NCBI GenBank assembly: GCA_944990035.1
Contig: CALYLX010000100.1
Coordinates: forward strand, 434,001 to 498,000
DNA from: Clitopilus passeckerianus
Taxonomy: Eukaryota; Basidiomycota; Agaricomycetes; Agaricales; Entolomataceae
Length of the DNA stretch: 64,000 nt
Reading direction: 5' to 3'
Under the pieces are notes generated by a model. That model ran no database searches. It worked only from the letters and a program-made list of their open reading frames with translations, and was not told the origin of the DNA. Of this stretch, positions 38,701 to 50,252 are shown piece by piece; positions within the stretch are counted from its first letter, which is position 1; each line of letters starts with the position of its first letter. A program made the translations under genes and the position numbers.

Positions 38701-39526
38701 AACTGTGCAAGGAAGGGGGTGTGCCATTGATACAATACTTACTCCATCAGGCAGACCTGGCTATGCCAGCTGATGAGTATACTCCACCGTATCTTCACGC
38801 ACTTCTATCGGATAGTTCTACACCTAGACTACCCAACATTCGCGAGATGCAATTCCGCGATATTGCTCGACTGCCAAAAGCAGAGCAGAAGGAATGGCAT
38901 AATGCATGTCAACAGGAGCTTGAGGCGCTCCGTGAACGAGACGTGTATGAGCTAGTTGATCCACCTAAAGGCCGAAAGATTGTCAAGAACCGTTGGGTTT
39001 TTGACATCAAATCTGATGGTCGCAAAAAGGCTAGGCTTGTTGCCAAAGGCTTCTCACAGATCGAGGGTATAGATTTTGACGAGATCTTTTCCCCGGTTGT
39101 ACGCTTTGAAACCGTTCAAACTCTATTTGCGCTAGCCGCATTAGAAGGATGGCACATTCAAGGTGTTGATGTGAAAACTGCCTTTCTATATGGAAAACTC
39201 GAAGAGGAAATCTATATGGAGCAACCAGAAGGATTTAAATCCAAAAGCCACCCAAATAGAGTCTGTAGACTCAAACGGGCACTATATGGCCTTAAACAAG
39301 CAAGTCTCTCTTGGTGGAAAGAGATGACGAAATCCATGGAAGCATTGGGTTTCAAACGAACAACATCCGATGCAGGTGTCTTCGTACACCATACTAAAGA
39401 TGGCAAAACTGTTGTCGCTGTCGTGTATGTCAATGATGCAATGTTCATGGGGTCTGATCGGAACCTCGTCTTGAAGATGAAATCCGCATTCATGAAGAAA
39501 TGGGAATGCCGAGACCTTGGTGACGC
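35790..39526 (+). pseudogene. copia gag (distal part)-protease-integrase-reverse transcriptase, first part
   Basis: Frame 1 runs from the LTR junction through a Cys/His-rich gag segment (CPWPHLLECDNNTCDHPDH) to the protease motif DSGAS at 36544. A one-base loss near 36565 then shifts the frame. Integrase follows with HKRLGH...CQGC, HSDLK, LDDNS and NGRAERF. An in-frame TGA at 37572-37574 follows HLYN, where relatives carry Arg, so CGA probably became TGA. Reverse transcriptase begins near 38840 (RWVFDIKSDGRKKARLVAKG). The catalytic box reads YVND instead of YVDD at about 39429, a G-to-A change in a CpG. The frame is cut at 39527 by the Plavaka insertion. Three point lesions plus the insertion make the element non-autonomous now. 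Confidence 0.9.
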
Positions 39527-39528
39527 TA
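39527..39528. repeat. Target-site duplication TA, left (Plavaka)
   Basis: TA here and at 47607-47608 flank the Plavaka ends. Removing the element with one TA rejoins the copia reading frame (DLGDA then KEFLRMR). Confidence 0.85.
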
Positions 39529-40272
39529 CATCAGCAGATCGTGTTTCTGCTTTGACGGACTTATTGCATCTTAGCAGCCCGTTCTAAGACCTTCTAAGTA
39601 CATTTTGCCTTAGCATATTCTTACTTAGAATGTCAACTTATTTCATACTTAGCGTGTATTTTTCTCTTAGAGCTGGCTTAGCATGGGTTTGTATGGTTCT
39701 CAAATTCTGTCCTGGCACTTAGCAGCTGGTCTGGGACTTCTTAGCTAGGCCGACTGTACTTAAATGTGCCTGGGTCTACTTAGATTCACTTCGAAGATGG
39801 TATTTGGTCTGGAAAATAGCATAAAATAGCCAAAAAAAAAAGAATATACATGGAATATACGAGTAAAACAAAAGCTGTGCAACATCGCTGCTAGGAAATG
39901 CGGTAAAATTGACAGACCATTCAAGAGGATGATAGAAAACCGACAACGGAATGCAGCATGAATAGCAGCAGGGGAGAGGGATGGGGGTAATGAACGCGAT
40001 GGTGACCTGGTGGCTGCCGGTTGAGCGTTAGCAAGCCGAATCAAGGTGAGGTTGAGCCCGAGTACCATTAGCAATAGATCTTGTATGCTATTGTTAGTGG
40101 CCGATAAATAAAATAGTGAGTATCTTTGAAAAGTTTGTGAGTATAATATTGTCCCGGAAGATTGGCAGTATACTTACTTCATTTGAGCGAAGGCGAGGGT
40201 TAGCAGTGTAGGGAGACTGCTTGTAGCGCCAGTTAGTTAGCAGTGGTCGAGGTGATATGAAGGTACCCACCA

Positions 40273-43200
40273 CTACTTAGGTCGAGAGCGGGCCATGTTG
40301 AAAAACTTCGCACCGGTACCACTCATCTTCGACAGCTTCTCTTCGGTGGTCTTCTCAGCCTTGGACTTTCTGGCTGTACGAGGTCGATAGTGAGTTGAAA
40401 CAGTGTCATGATATGCCTCCATTCTGGCCTTGGTGTCAAAGTCTCTGGCAGCGGACATTGCAAGTCCATTGGTGGTGTCGGAATACTTATCGGAGGTGAA
40501 TTTGCAATCGGAATCCTTCGCATCACCCACAGGTTTGATGGCTCGAGCAAGGTGGAGGTTCTTCGTAATCGAGGTCTTGTTGCCATTAGCGATGTAGCTT
40601 TCGTGAGCGCGAGCAATGTTTTCACAGGTGAGATGACCATGGCTCCAGAGTTCAAGTACACGGAAGACCTGAAAATAAATCAGTAATGTCGTCAGGCGAG
40701 GAAAGAAATTGCCTACAGCGGTAGCAGCTAGCCCCATAGCTCCCGGCTGGAGCTCGAGGTTAATATCATGAATAGATGGCGGATGGCTAGCGGCTTCGGT
40801 CATAGCCATATGCTGGGCATAGGTTTGGAGGACGAGCGGACCCCAGAACATCTCCTCCGTGTCCTAGAATGCCGGATTACCATGAATAATGTGTGCGAGG
40901 AATTTGTAACAGACTTACATCTTCTGCCTGAGCGGGCGGTCCAAATAGCCACGAGTCATCCTCAAGCATTTTCGTGGCGAGTTCCTTGCGACCGGCAGTG
41001 TCAAGGTCGGTGGAGTCTAGAAGGCTTTGCACAGTTGCAAGAGCAGCCATGCCGACGTTACTACGCCACTCCTGGAGCTTTTTGTCAACCTGTGAGATAA
41101 GGGAGTCAGCCTCAAGTTCACGCCTGATTCTACACCGAGCAACACACTTACACCTCTGAATACAGGGTCATTGACCTCAATTTTGTGAATCACCTGCCCT
41201 TTGTAGTTATGGTCCCATAGCACTTGTAGCTTGGGCACATGAGAGGCGTTAAGCGCAATCCATGGTTCATCGCATGCACCATGTAGCTTGATAGCGCCAG
41301 GGAGGAAGCCTGTGGTCCAGGCAGACGCGTATCCCGCCGGGAGTTCTGCAACCACAAGCCTGCGGCTCGCAGGCATAGAGTCGTCTTCGCCTTCGACTTT
41401 GACACGACGGCGCCGCTTTGGAGCGGGGAAAGGGGACGCAACCTCGAGCTTGATGAGTTTCATCTAGATTTCACGGCATGGTAAGTTTTCAGTAGAGTGA
41501 GAGCGACAGAGCATACCTTTCTAGCCTCGGTAGCCGGCTTTGGTGTCTGCTTTATGGCCTCTTGTTCCTTTGTATCGTCCTCCTCATTGAGTCCGCCAAA
41601 CTTCACAGCATAGTCATCTTCACCAGAGTCTTCTCCGCTGGCATCCGGGTTGCTTTCTTCATCGTTGCTGCCTGATCTGCCGACTTCCTGGACCTTCTGC
41701 TTGGCAAGGAGATGTTGCGTTGTTGATGCTTGAGCAACCTGGCCTGCCTGCTTCTGCAATAGAAGATTGTTGTGAGAGCGAGCGTGAGAGGCTTGCGACG
41801 ATGGTTTTGCTAGGGCGTGAGCGTCGGTTTGTCGTGACTCGTCCTGTTTTGAGTATGGCTTGCGCGTTTTCGGCTTCGACTGTGGCTTTGAGCTTTGAAC
41901 GTGGCGGATTGGGCCGACGGACACGAGAGTGGTGGAGGTTGTGCGAGAGCTTGGAGGGCCGGAGGCATTGGACTTGGCAGTTGATGACGAAGATTTGACG
42001 GATTGCACTGCCTTGGCATCCTGAGGCGCGTTTGTAGCAACTTGCTGTCGCCAGTTGGCAATGAGGCCGGGGAGATTCTTGGTCGAGGGGCTGAGATAGC
42101 ATCCATGGAGGTAGAGAGTTGTTTCATTGAGTGAGATGGGGATGGACATGTTGATGAAGTACTCACGCGCTGGCAATCGGAGATGAGTCAATAACGATGG
42201 CTTCAATCTGTCAACAACAACAACATCAGTTCGTTGATTGAAATGAAGTCGTGTACAAAAGCATCACCTGCTCCTTCTCACATCGACTCTTCTTGATCCT
42301 CTCCCATACCGGCACTTCTTTCTCCTTTCCTTTCTTCTTCGTCTTCATTGCGAGAGGTGTGTCCGCCACAATGGGCTCTGAATTTTTGTCATCGACATCA
42401 GCATATTTCCCTCGGCGCATTAATCGATCGTCGTCAAACTGGTTGGAGTAGGGGGTCTCCCCAGTGATATTCTCAACCTCTCCATCCAAACGAGTCTGCG
42501 ACGCTGCTCCCCAGTCAAGGTCATCCCCAATGAAAGGAGTGCAAGGGTCTGACATAGGATCAGGGTTGCCAATGACGGCGTCTGGATCCTCTAGCACATC
42601 ACCATCCGACTCCTCTTCGCTTGGAACCTTGCCTGGCGTTACTGCTGCAACCGCGGTCTTCGAAGCAGTTTTCTGCTTCTCCAGCCGTGGGGTCTTAGGA
42701 TCTTCATGGATTGTAAGTATATTGCGTGCATTTCTAAGTCAAATCATCTCACCAAATACAGCTTTTTCTTTGTCAGACTTAGTGACAGCGGAGGGTACAA
42801 CCTTCTTCGTTCGCTTGCGAGGTGGTTTGGCCGGACCAGGCTGATCTTCAAGGCTCAAGCCTGAGGTAGTCTCGTTATCCTCTACACGCCTCTTGGAGGC
42901 TTTGCCCGTTTCGGCCCCCAATTCACCACTTTCAAGCTGGTTCTCAGCAATGGCTGCAAGTCATTGGGTTAAGAGCTCTGCCATGTCAAAAATGCAGCTA
43001 AAATCACCTGTAGCTGGCGCTTGGGCAGTATTGGGCGCGTTTGACGTTGTCGACATGTCAATACCAGAGGTAACATTATCTTTCTGGCTTTTCTCGATCA
43101 TATCTGATATATTTACCTCAGTACTTTGTTTCGTTTTGAGCAAGGAAACCGGCATACCTTCAAGACGACGAGGATGGGCGCCTCCCTTTTTCTTTTCTGT

Positions 43201-43467
43201 ACGTACTTGTTCATCCTCGAGCTTTGCAACACCCTGAGCTGTTTCATCCATAGCTTGCTCTTTTGCAAGGCGGCCCTTCTCTTTGGCTTCGGCGGCGCGT
43301 TTCTTGGCTCCACCTGGTACCCTCGCTCGCTTTAGAGGCGCAGGCTGTTCAAATTCTGGCAACTCGTATTTCTTCTTCAGATTCTCCAGGAAGTTGGCGT
43401 TCCCAGTTCGTGTCCTGTATCTCCGTGGGTTCTCATCGGGGGGCGGGGAATCTGTGTCTGCTGGCAT
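40273..43467 (-). CDS. Plavaka companion protein (second gene of the transposon), multi-exon
   Basis: Start at 43467 (MPADTDSPPPDENPRRYRTR), stop at 40273. Several introns separate exonic pieces around 43467-43150, 42921-42739, 42597-42226, 42180-41510, 41460-41060 and 40910-40273. The N-terminal half is hydrophilic, Lys/Arg/Ser/Glu-rich and probably disordered, with several nuclear-signal-like clusters (KRRRRVK near 41400). The C-terminal half is ordered: ELPAGYASAWTTGFLPGAIK, EPWIALNASHVPKLQVLWDH and PGAMGLAATAVERVFRVLEL across an intron. This resembles a protein common in agaricomycete genomes that I associate with Plavaka-type elements. Its role is not established. It shares a 167-bp intergenic region with the transposase, probably a bidirectional promoter. 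Exact exon borders are uncertain. Confidence 0.65.
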
Positions 43468-43634
43468 AGAGTGTATCTTGGGCGGAACAGAGCTTAGAGA
43501 GGTACAGTTCGTTTTTGTCTTTTATTTGCGGCGTAAACTCAACCGTTGCCAAACACAAGTTTCATGCTCCGAACTCCAACACTTTCCGATCCATCGCCAG
43601 ACACACGCCTTCAAGTCAGCGGGTTCAACATACA

Positions 43635-46600
43635 GAATGCTTCCTTGCTTTGACGCCGAGTGCCCTCAGATATTCAAGAATCAAGGAGGGCATACAAAGC
43701 ATATTCGTTCAAAACACCCCAATTTTCGCCCTGAATCTAGTCCAGCAGCGAGCCATTTAGAAGGTATGGTAAAGTTCAGGTTTTTCGTTATCCTTCGCTT
43801 CCTCATGTACTTGGTTTGGTAGCCACCCACCCAGCGCCAACCCGGGATGCTTCGCAAAGCTTGCAACACTCTACACCTGCAACCAATGAAGATTTTTCAA
43901 GTGATATGGACATCGAGATGCTGCCAACAACGCTGTACTCCCAACACTCAAGTCCAACCCCTTCATCCTCTGGTTGCAAGGCAACAGCTAGAGGAGCATC
44001 CACTCGGAGTAATGCTGGTACACCCACCCTTACTGGCACCCCACTGCAACATAACTCCCACTCGGCAGCAGCACCTGCACATGGAAGTGACACAAATTCA
44101 GCGCCAGGTCCAGCAAGAGGGGCATCTGCACAAAATGGTGCGCCAACAGACCTGCTGCGACCTGAGCCTCCTCAAGCTCACCTTCACAAGTTTTACCACC
44201 CGAAACTCAATGGTCAGTTGAATTCTTTGAGCCATATACTTCCTAACCTTCGTTTGGCTTTTTTAGGCCGTCCATGTACAGCAGAGGGTCGAGATCTTGA
44301 CGCCGGCACTCAACCCCCACCACGATACCCGAACAACGACCCCACTGACTGGTGGCCGTTTGCCAATCGGGACTCGTTTGAGTTGGCAGAACTGTTGTAC
44401 TGCAAGGACCAGATGTCGGCCAAGCATACCGACATGCCCATGCATATATGGTCTCGAATTACGGCCAAGTCTGGCGAGCTGGCACCATTCAGCAACAACA
44501 AGGAAATGCTTGACACCATTGATGCAATACCACTGGCTGGTGTTCCCTGGCAGTCGTTCGAAATCCAGTATTCTGGAAGCCTTCCCGAAAATTCTGTACC
44601 TCCTCAGTGGATGCTCGATACACAAACGATTTTCTTTCGGGATCCTCACCTCGTTGTCCACGAGATGTTCGCTAACCCCGACTATAACGGTTGCTTTGAT
44701 TATGCACCGGTTCGTCTATTTGACGAGACTGGCGATCGTCAATATAAAGATTTGATGAGCGGAGATTGGGCATGGGAACAAGCTGTATGTCTCATCTATT
44801 GAACTTGTTTTCTTTCAGTGATTGACCACTGACATAGGATGAAATTGCTGCGGACGAGAAAACTCATGGGGCAATGTTTGTCCCAATTGTGCTCGGAAGC
44901 GACAAAACCACAGTCTCGGTGGCAACAGGTCACAATGAATACTGGCCACTGTACATGTCAGTTGGGAACATCCATAATAGTGTTCGCCGAGCACACCAAG
45001 GAGCGCTTGTGCCTATTGCGTTCTTATCAATACCGACAGGTGAGAGCCTCATACCTTTCCCCATTCTCAGCCTCATTATTGTTGAACACAGTTGTGAATG
45101 CTGATGCCGACGATGTTGAATTTCGCGAATACCGCCGACAGGTTTTCCACATGTCAATTTCAAGAGTTCTTGACAGCCTTCGGTCTGGGATGACAGAACC
45201 TGAGGTTGTTCGATGTCCTGACAACCATTTCCGCCGTGCCGTCTATGGGGTTGGCCCATACATTGCGGATTACCTGGAGCAGATTCTGCTCAGCTGCCTA
45301 GTACAAGGCTGGTGTCCTCGGTCAGTCAATATATGTATCCTAGCTTTTGTTGATTGATGACCATGTCTTTTCAGATGCACTGCTCCGAAAAAAAACAACC
45401 TTGATCCTGATGAGGCAAGTATCCAACGGTCTCGCCCACACACTGAAGAGCTGGTCGGCTGTCTGAATACAAAGGAACTGTGGCTCGGCTATGGTATTGT
45501 GGGGTCAGGTGTGGTATGAAGCTATCTTCTTCAAGTTCTACTGTTTGTGATGCTAACAGAATTTATGCAGCCATTTACAAATGACTTCCCGCGTGCCGAC
45601 ATACATGAATTGCTCTCGCCGGATTTGCTACATCAACTCATCAAGGGCACTTTCAAAGACCATCTCGTCACCTGGGTCACACAGTACATCAACAATAACT
45701 ATCCAAAGCCACGGGCAAAGGAGATCCTTGACGAGATTGATCGAAGGTGTGTAGTGCCTCATTCCACGTTTATTGGTCAGCTGATCATTATTAGGATTGC
45801 ATTGGCACCACCCTTCTCTGGTTTGCGGCGTTTTCCTCAAGGCCGAGGCTTCAAACAGTGGACAGGCGACGACTCCAAAGCGTTAATGAAGGTGGCGGGT
45901 GTTGTTTTGTATGAGAACAGCGTACTCAATATATTATAACAGGTTTACCTATCAGCCATCGAGGGCTTTGTGCCCCGCAAGATGATGAAGGCAATTCGTG
46001 CCTTTCTTGAGTTTTGTTATATTGCACGCCGTAATGTTATCACCGAGAAAAGCTTGGCTGAGCTCCAGGAAGCCAATGCTCGCTATCAGCATTACCGAGT
46101 TATCTTCAAAGACGTAGGAATACGTGACGAGGGGTTTCGCCTCCCACGCCAGCATGCTATGGTACATTACTTTTGCCTTATCCGACTCTTTGGGGCCCCA
46201 AACGGACTGTGTTCATCAATTACGGAAGCAAAACACATCAAGGCGGTGAAAGAGCCGTGGCGACGATCGAACCGACACAATCCCCTTGACCAGATGCTTT
46301 GGACCAACCAGCGTCTGGATAAACTAGCAGCAGCTCGGGTTGAGTTTACGCACCGCGGTATGCTTAGTGCCGAAGATCTTGAGCCCACTCTGCAGCTGAT
46401 TGGTGAGTCTGGTCTGTGTCCTTCCGTTACTTGCACTCAAATCAGTTTAGAAAACATTCGACAGAGTCGAGGTGCAAAACCTCGCAAGAAGAAGAAGCAC
46501 GAAGTGGAGGATCTTGACAGTATTGTCAGCAATCCAGATATCTGTGCCCAGGTATCACTTGCACGACGCTATCGTAAGTTTTTTCTCAAGGTTACTTGTA

Positions 46601-47297
46601 TTCATGGAGTTTTAACCAAGATCTGTTAGGATGGAAGAAGGGTGTCAATGCTGCAGCCCACAAGATCCACGTACCAGGCTTCCTTGAACTCATCCGACGC
46701 TACCTCTACAACGACGCTCTGCAACTCAGCCACGATAATTGTCCCCGGCCCTTGGTTTCTATCAACATGTGCCCACTTTTTGAAGGCGTTGTGCTGGCTT
46801 TCCCTTCTGCCGTCTCGGTTTTCTACGCCCCAAGCGATGCAAGTGGGATCACTGGTCTCTGGAGGGAACATATCCGTGCAGTACCTCGCTGGCGTAATGG
46901 TCCATCACGATATGACTGCGTCTTCATTAAGACAATGCCCCACCAACAACTGCCTGGCTTTAAAAGGCTTCGAGTAGCGCGAGTCCGACTATTCTTTTCA
47001 TTTTTCCATGCTACCAAGCGACATTCATGTGCGCTTGTGCACTGGTACGATGTGTCTGGTGACCATCCTGACTCCGACTCCGGTATGTGGATTGTACAGC
47101 CTGCAACCCACAATAATGGTGAGCCCGAGCTCTCAGTAGTTCCTATCACAAGCATTTACCGAGCGGCTCATCTACTACCCATCTTCGGGGATGCACCGGT
47201 TCCTCGTGAGCTGAACTTCTCGGACAGCTTGGATGTCTTCCAGGCATTCTATGTCAATAAATTCGCAGATCATCATGCCTTTGAGATTGCGTCCTGA
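43635..47297 (+). CDS. Plavaka-type transposase with N-terminal C2H2 zinc finger
   Basis: Exon 1 (43635-43763) opens with MLPCFDAECPQIFKNQ, a C2H2 finger (C4, C9, H22, H27) likely used for DNA binding. Further exons 43823-44212, 44268-44784 and 44838-45039, then others to 47297, separated by introns of about 50-60 bp. A Ser/Pro/Thr-rich spacer follows the finger. The core has the family signatures WWPFANRDSFELAELL, GAMFVPIVLGSDKTTVSVAT, GHNEYWPLYMSVGNIHNSVR, FTNDFPRADIHELLSPDLLH, IEGFVPRKMMKAIRAFLEF and SSITEAKHIKAVKEPWRRSN. I did not assign the catalytic DDE residues. All exons can be joined in frame with no stop, so the protein may be functional. It should act on the CATCAGCA termini of its own element and perhaps on the related non-autonomous ones. 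Confidence 0.88.
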
Positions 47298-47608
47298 CCC
47301 CCGCTGTCGCGCCAGACATGCACCTTATCTTATACTTACTGTAATGCTTATCATTATATGTCATTTAACACACCCTTAGACTAGAGGTCAACTGTACTTA
47401 GCATTGGCTTTTTTCTCTTAATCAAATAGCACTTGCTTAACATTGCTCGTCTGACTTAGCCTGACTTAGACTACATTCATTTTCTCTAATGTGAAAATTG
47501 GTTAAGGAAATGATAAGGCAATTATCTACTTAGAATGTCTTATCTTGTCTTATCCCAATTCTAAGTCGTTCTAAGGAAGGAAAAGCACTAACGCGATCTG
47601 CTGATGTA

Positions 47609-48480
47609 AGGAATTCCTACGTATGCGCATTACTCGGGACAAGAACACGATCAAACTTGATCAAGTTCCTTATCTCCAAAAAGTATTGCAACGCTATGGA
47701 ATGACTGATGCTAAAACCACTTATACTCCACTGCCATCTGGCTGGAAACCTAAAACCAATACCGAGGCTCCCAATCCCAAGATCAAATCAGAGTTTCAAT
47801 CCGTGATCGGATCTCTGTTATATCTCATGCTAGGCACACGGCCGGATATTGCCTTTGCGGTAATCAAACTATCGCAGTTCTCTGCAAATCCAAGCAAAGA
47901 GCATCTCGAAAAGGCCAAACATGTGCTAAGGTACTTAGCTACCTACCCCAACTACTCACTTGTCTATGACAGAGCTAGTAATGGTGGTCTGCATGCATAT
48001 ACAGATTCTGATTGGGCGTCTGACGAAAACACGCGTCGCTCTACATCAGGATATATTATGAAACTCGCCAATGGACTTATCTGTTGGACGTCGAAAGCGC
48101 AGAAAACAATTGCGCTATCATCGACAGAAGCTGAATACATGGCTTTGTCAGACACATGTCGACAAGTCACATGGCTTCGGTCACTCTTGTCTGAAATTGG
48201 TCTTCCTGAAACTGAACCTACTATGGTTATCGGTGATAATCAGGGATCGATCTTTATCGGATCAAATCCTGTCCAGGAACGCCGAACTAAACACATTGAT
48301 ATTCGCTATCACTACGCCCGCGAATGTGTTGAAAACGGTATCATAGAGTTATACTTTATACCTGGAAATGAGAACACTGCTGACATGCTGACCAAGAATT
48401 TGGACCGTGTCAAATTTGAGCAGTTCAGATCTCAACTTGGACTTGAGTTTTACTCGTCTAAGAACAAAGACACACAATAG
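47609..48480 (+). pseudogene. copia reverse transcriptase end and RNase H (continuation after Plavaka)
   Basis: In frame with the part ending at 39526. Contains the RT thumb/connection (PYLQKVLQRYGM, VIGSLLYLMLGTRPDIAFAV). The RNase H has YTDSDWASDENTRRSTSGY, SSTEAEYMAL, VIGDNQGSIF and RTKHIDIRYHYARE, then a C-terminal TADMLTK. Stop at 48478-48480, seven bases before the polypurine tract. No lesion was seen in this part. Confidence 0.9.
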
Positions 48481-48486
48481 GTGGTC

Positions 48487-48498
48487 TTTGAGGGGGTG
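48487..48498 (+). promoter_or_regulatory. Polypurine tract of the copia element
   Basis: TTTGAGGGGGTG lies immediately before the TG of LTR 2, in the correct position for plus-strand priming. This shows that the plus-oriented pol and LTR 2 belong together as an original 3' end. Confidence 0.75.
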
Positions 48499-48869
48499 TG
48501 TTGAATTGACGTGTACCACTCACATGACTAATCACGTGACATCACATGATCTAGTATTGCGCCATATCGCACCATTGTTACGCCTTCTTACGAATACGCC
48601 TCATGGCAACTCACGTGACACTTCATGACTACTTATGACTCATTCCGTGTCACTTCCGTACTATATTTAGCACAGAACATTCTAGATATGCTTACATATA
48701 CATGGTCTGTGCACGCTCTCCTTATGTATATAAACCTATGTACTTCACCTCAATACATTGGAGACTTCTCTAGTCTTATTACATAGTTCGCTTTACCTCA
48801 CAACCCTACACTTAGCTCAAGGTAGGCCGCTCTGCAACTTCCCTCGCTGGAAGGCATGCTTGCTCAACA
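48499..48869 (+). repeat. LTR 2 (371 bp, plus orientation, internal)
   Basis: Starts TGTTGAATTGACG and ends GCTTGCTCAACA. It is the same length as LTRs 1 and 3 and inverted relative to them. It follows a polypurine tract on its left and abuts GGAGA plus minus-strand gag on its right. TATATAAA at 48727-48734 is a candidate TATA box. Two palindromic TCACGTGA sites (48532-48539 and 48611-48618) are candidate E-box elements, present in all three LTRs. Confidence 0.95.
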
Positions 48870-50016
48870 GGAGAGCACCTACATCAATGTTGTAGTCGTG
48901 GATACCGCAGGCACGAAGGAGTTCTCGATCAGAGAATGATTGCTCCTTGTGGAACATCGCCATCAAGGGGCGAAGGTAGCGGGACTCAACAGGCATGGAC
49001 ATGCGTTCCAAGAAAGCCTTGGCTTGCATGTAGCGTGGATCCTGTTGATCGCCAGATTGGCCTGGGCCAGTCCACGATGCAGGGGTGGAGATGCGCTCAG
49101 AGAGCGTGACTCCAAGACGGTTGATAAGTGCGACCTTAGCGGTCGTGGGGGCAGGAGGTGGAGGTGGAGTAACCGGTGGAGCCACCATTGCCATAGAGGC
49201 AAAAACGGTGGCTGCCTCAGCCTGATGGGCGTGGCCTTCTTGCTTCTTCTTCTGCGGGCGCCGATTGTTCTTGGTCTTCTTTTGGGAAGGACCAGAGTTC
49301 GAAGATCCGCCTTGCAGCTGTGACTGCTGCTGGTTTTGACCCTTTTTGTGCTCAGGGTCAGCACCTTTGCATTTGACAGCAGAGATCTTGTTGGCAACAA
49401 CAGGGTTACCAGTGCGGCGTTCGAATTCGGCAACAATCGATGATCGGATGTCTGCAAAGGTCAGACTGTTGATCGTGATGTTGGGTCTGGACAAAGCCAT
49501 AGACGCAACACTATCCCATTTGGTGGGGATAGCGGCAATGAGAATCATCGCCTTGACGAATTCGGGGAGAGAAGTACCACTTGCTTCGAGACGCTCAAAG
49601 TATAAATTGAGGGTGGCGATTTCGGGGTTGGGATTGGAGTTCCCAGAAAGCTTAAAGGTGATAGCTTTCTTGAAATCAGAGAAGATGATCGAAGGTCCAG
49701 GGTGATCATAATTGGTGCTAAGATTTTGCCATGTGGCGGCAGCATCTGCTCCAATGTTGGCGGTTGACATCGCATTAGTCATGCGGAGTGTCATGATACC
49801 CTGTGCCTGATCATTCTTATCATGCCACGATCTCATTTCTTTGAGTTCTTCAGCAGTGGGTGCCTGGAGATTGACAAACGTGGGAACCGGGTAGTGACCG
49901 GCAACGATCTGCCAAAGTCCTTGGGACTGCAAGTAGGCTTTCATCTTCGTTTGGAAGATGATCCAGTTACTACCATCAAAGGTAGGGACGAGTGACGTCA
50001 TGTTTGATGAAGACAT
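48870..50016 (-). pseudogene. copia gag, proximal part (truncated)
   Basis: The start is taken at 50016 (MSSSNMTSLVPTFDGSNW). An in-frame ATG further upstream at 50364 lies inside the LTR and is unlikely. The gag has the UBN2-like copia fold signatures FDGSNWIIFQTKMKAYLQSQ, MTLRMTNAM, ATWQNLSTNY and KFVKAM-like helices. A Gln/Lys-rich basic segment and a Pro-rich stretch follow. Coding sequence ends at the GGAGA junction, and the frame reads a few codons into LTR 2 to a stop at 48817. The missing C-terminal part, with the Cys/His segment, is at 35790 on the other strand, in the matching frame. Confidence 0.88.
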
Positions 50017-50240
50017 TGATCTATCAAACAAAGAAGTCAGCATCAGTTGAGACACATGTAACAGTGACGACACTGCTGTGCTCAACGAGCTATAGACCTC
50101 TATACCAGATGGTATTGAGATACTTCCTGAGTTGTCGAAGATCCAACCCTTGAGGTTGATCTTAACGACGAGCTCAGAGGTAGTGAACCGATCCGCAATG
50201 TCGAGCACACCAGCGAGCTGGTAGCTACAGACAGCGATCA

Positions 50241-50252
50241 GGGCCCATAACC
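50241..50252 (-). promoter_or_regulatory. copia primer-binding site (half-tRNA type)
   Basis: On the element sense strand GGTTATGGGCCC follows the LTR 3 end directly. It is complementary to GGGCCCATAACC, the anticodon loop (CAU) region of initiator tRNA-Met. It is not complementary to a tRNA 3' end. This matches priming by an internally cleaved half-tRNA, known for Drosophila copia. The tRNA assignment is from memory of conserved initiator tRNA loops. Confidence 0.65.

Larger units (their letters stand above)
39529..47606. mobile_element. Plavaka-type (CMC-like) DNA transposon, 8078 bp, apparently complete
   Basis: Terminal inverted repeats are CATCAGCAGATCGTGTT (39529-39545) and its complement at 47590-47606, with one T/C mismatch at a CpG. 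Subterminal regions on both sides carry many CTTAG/CTAAG motifs: about ten in the first 260 bp, about seven in the last 240 bp. Two divergent genes fill the interior: the transposase (plus strand, 43635-47297) and a companion gene (minus strand, about 43467-40273). Flanked by TA. It inserted into copia pol, so it is the youngest layer of the nest. The coding region shows no clear break, so it may still be active. Confidence 0.88.

Noticed and set aside
48499..48869. LTR 2 as the right end of a separate plus-oriented copia element starting at LTR 1
   Set aside because: LTR 1 is in the opposite orientation, there is no 5-bp duplication around 35419-48869, and no primer-binding site or 5' gag lies next to LTR 1. 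The TCTCC junctions tie both parts to one element.
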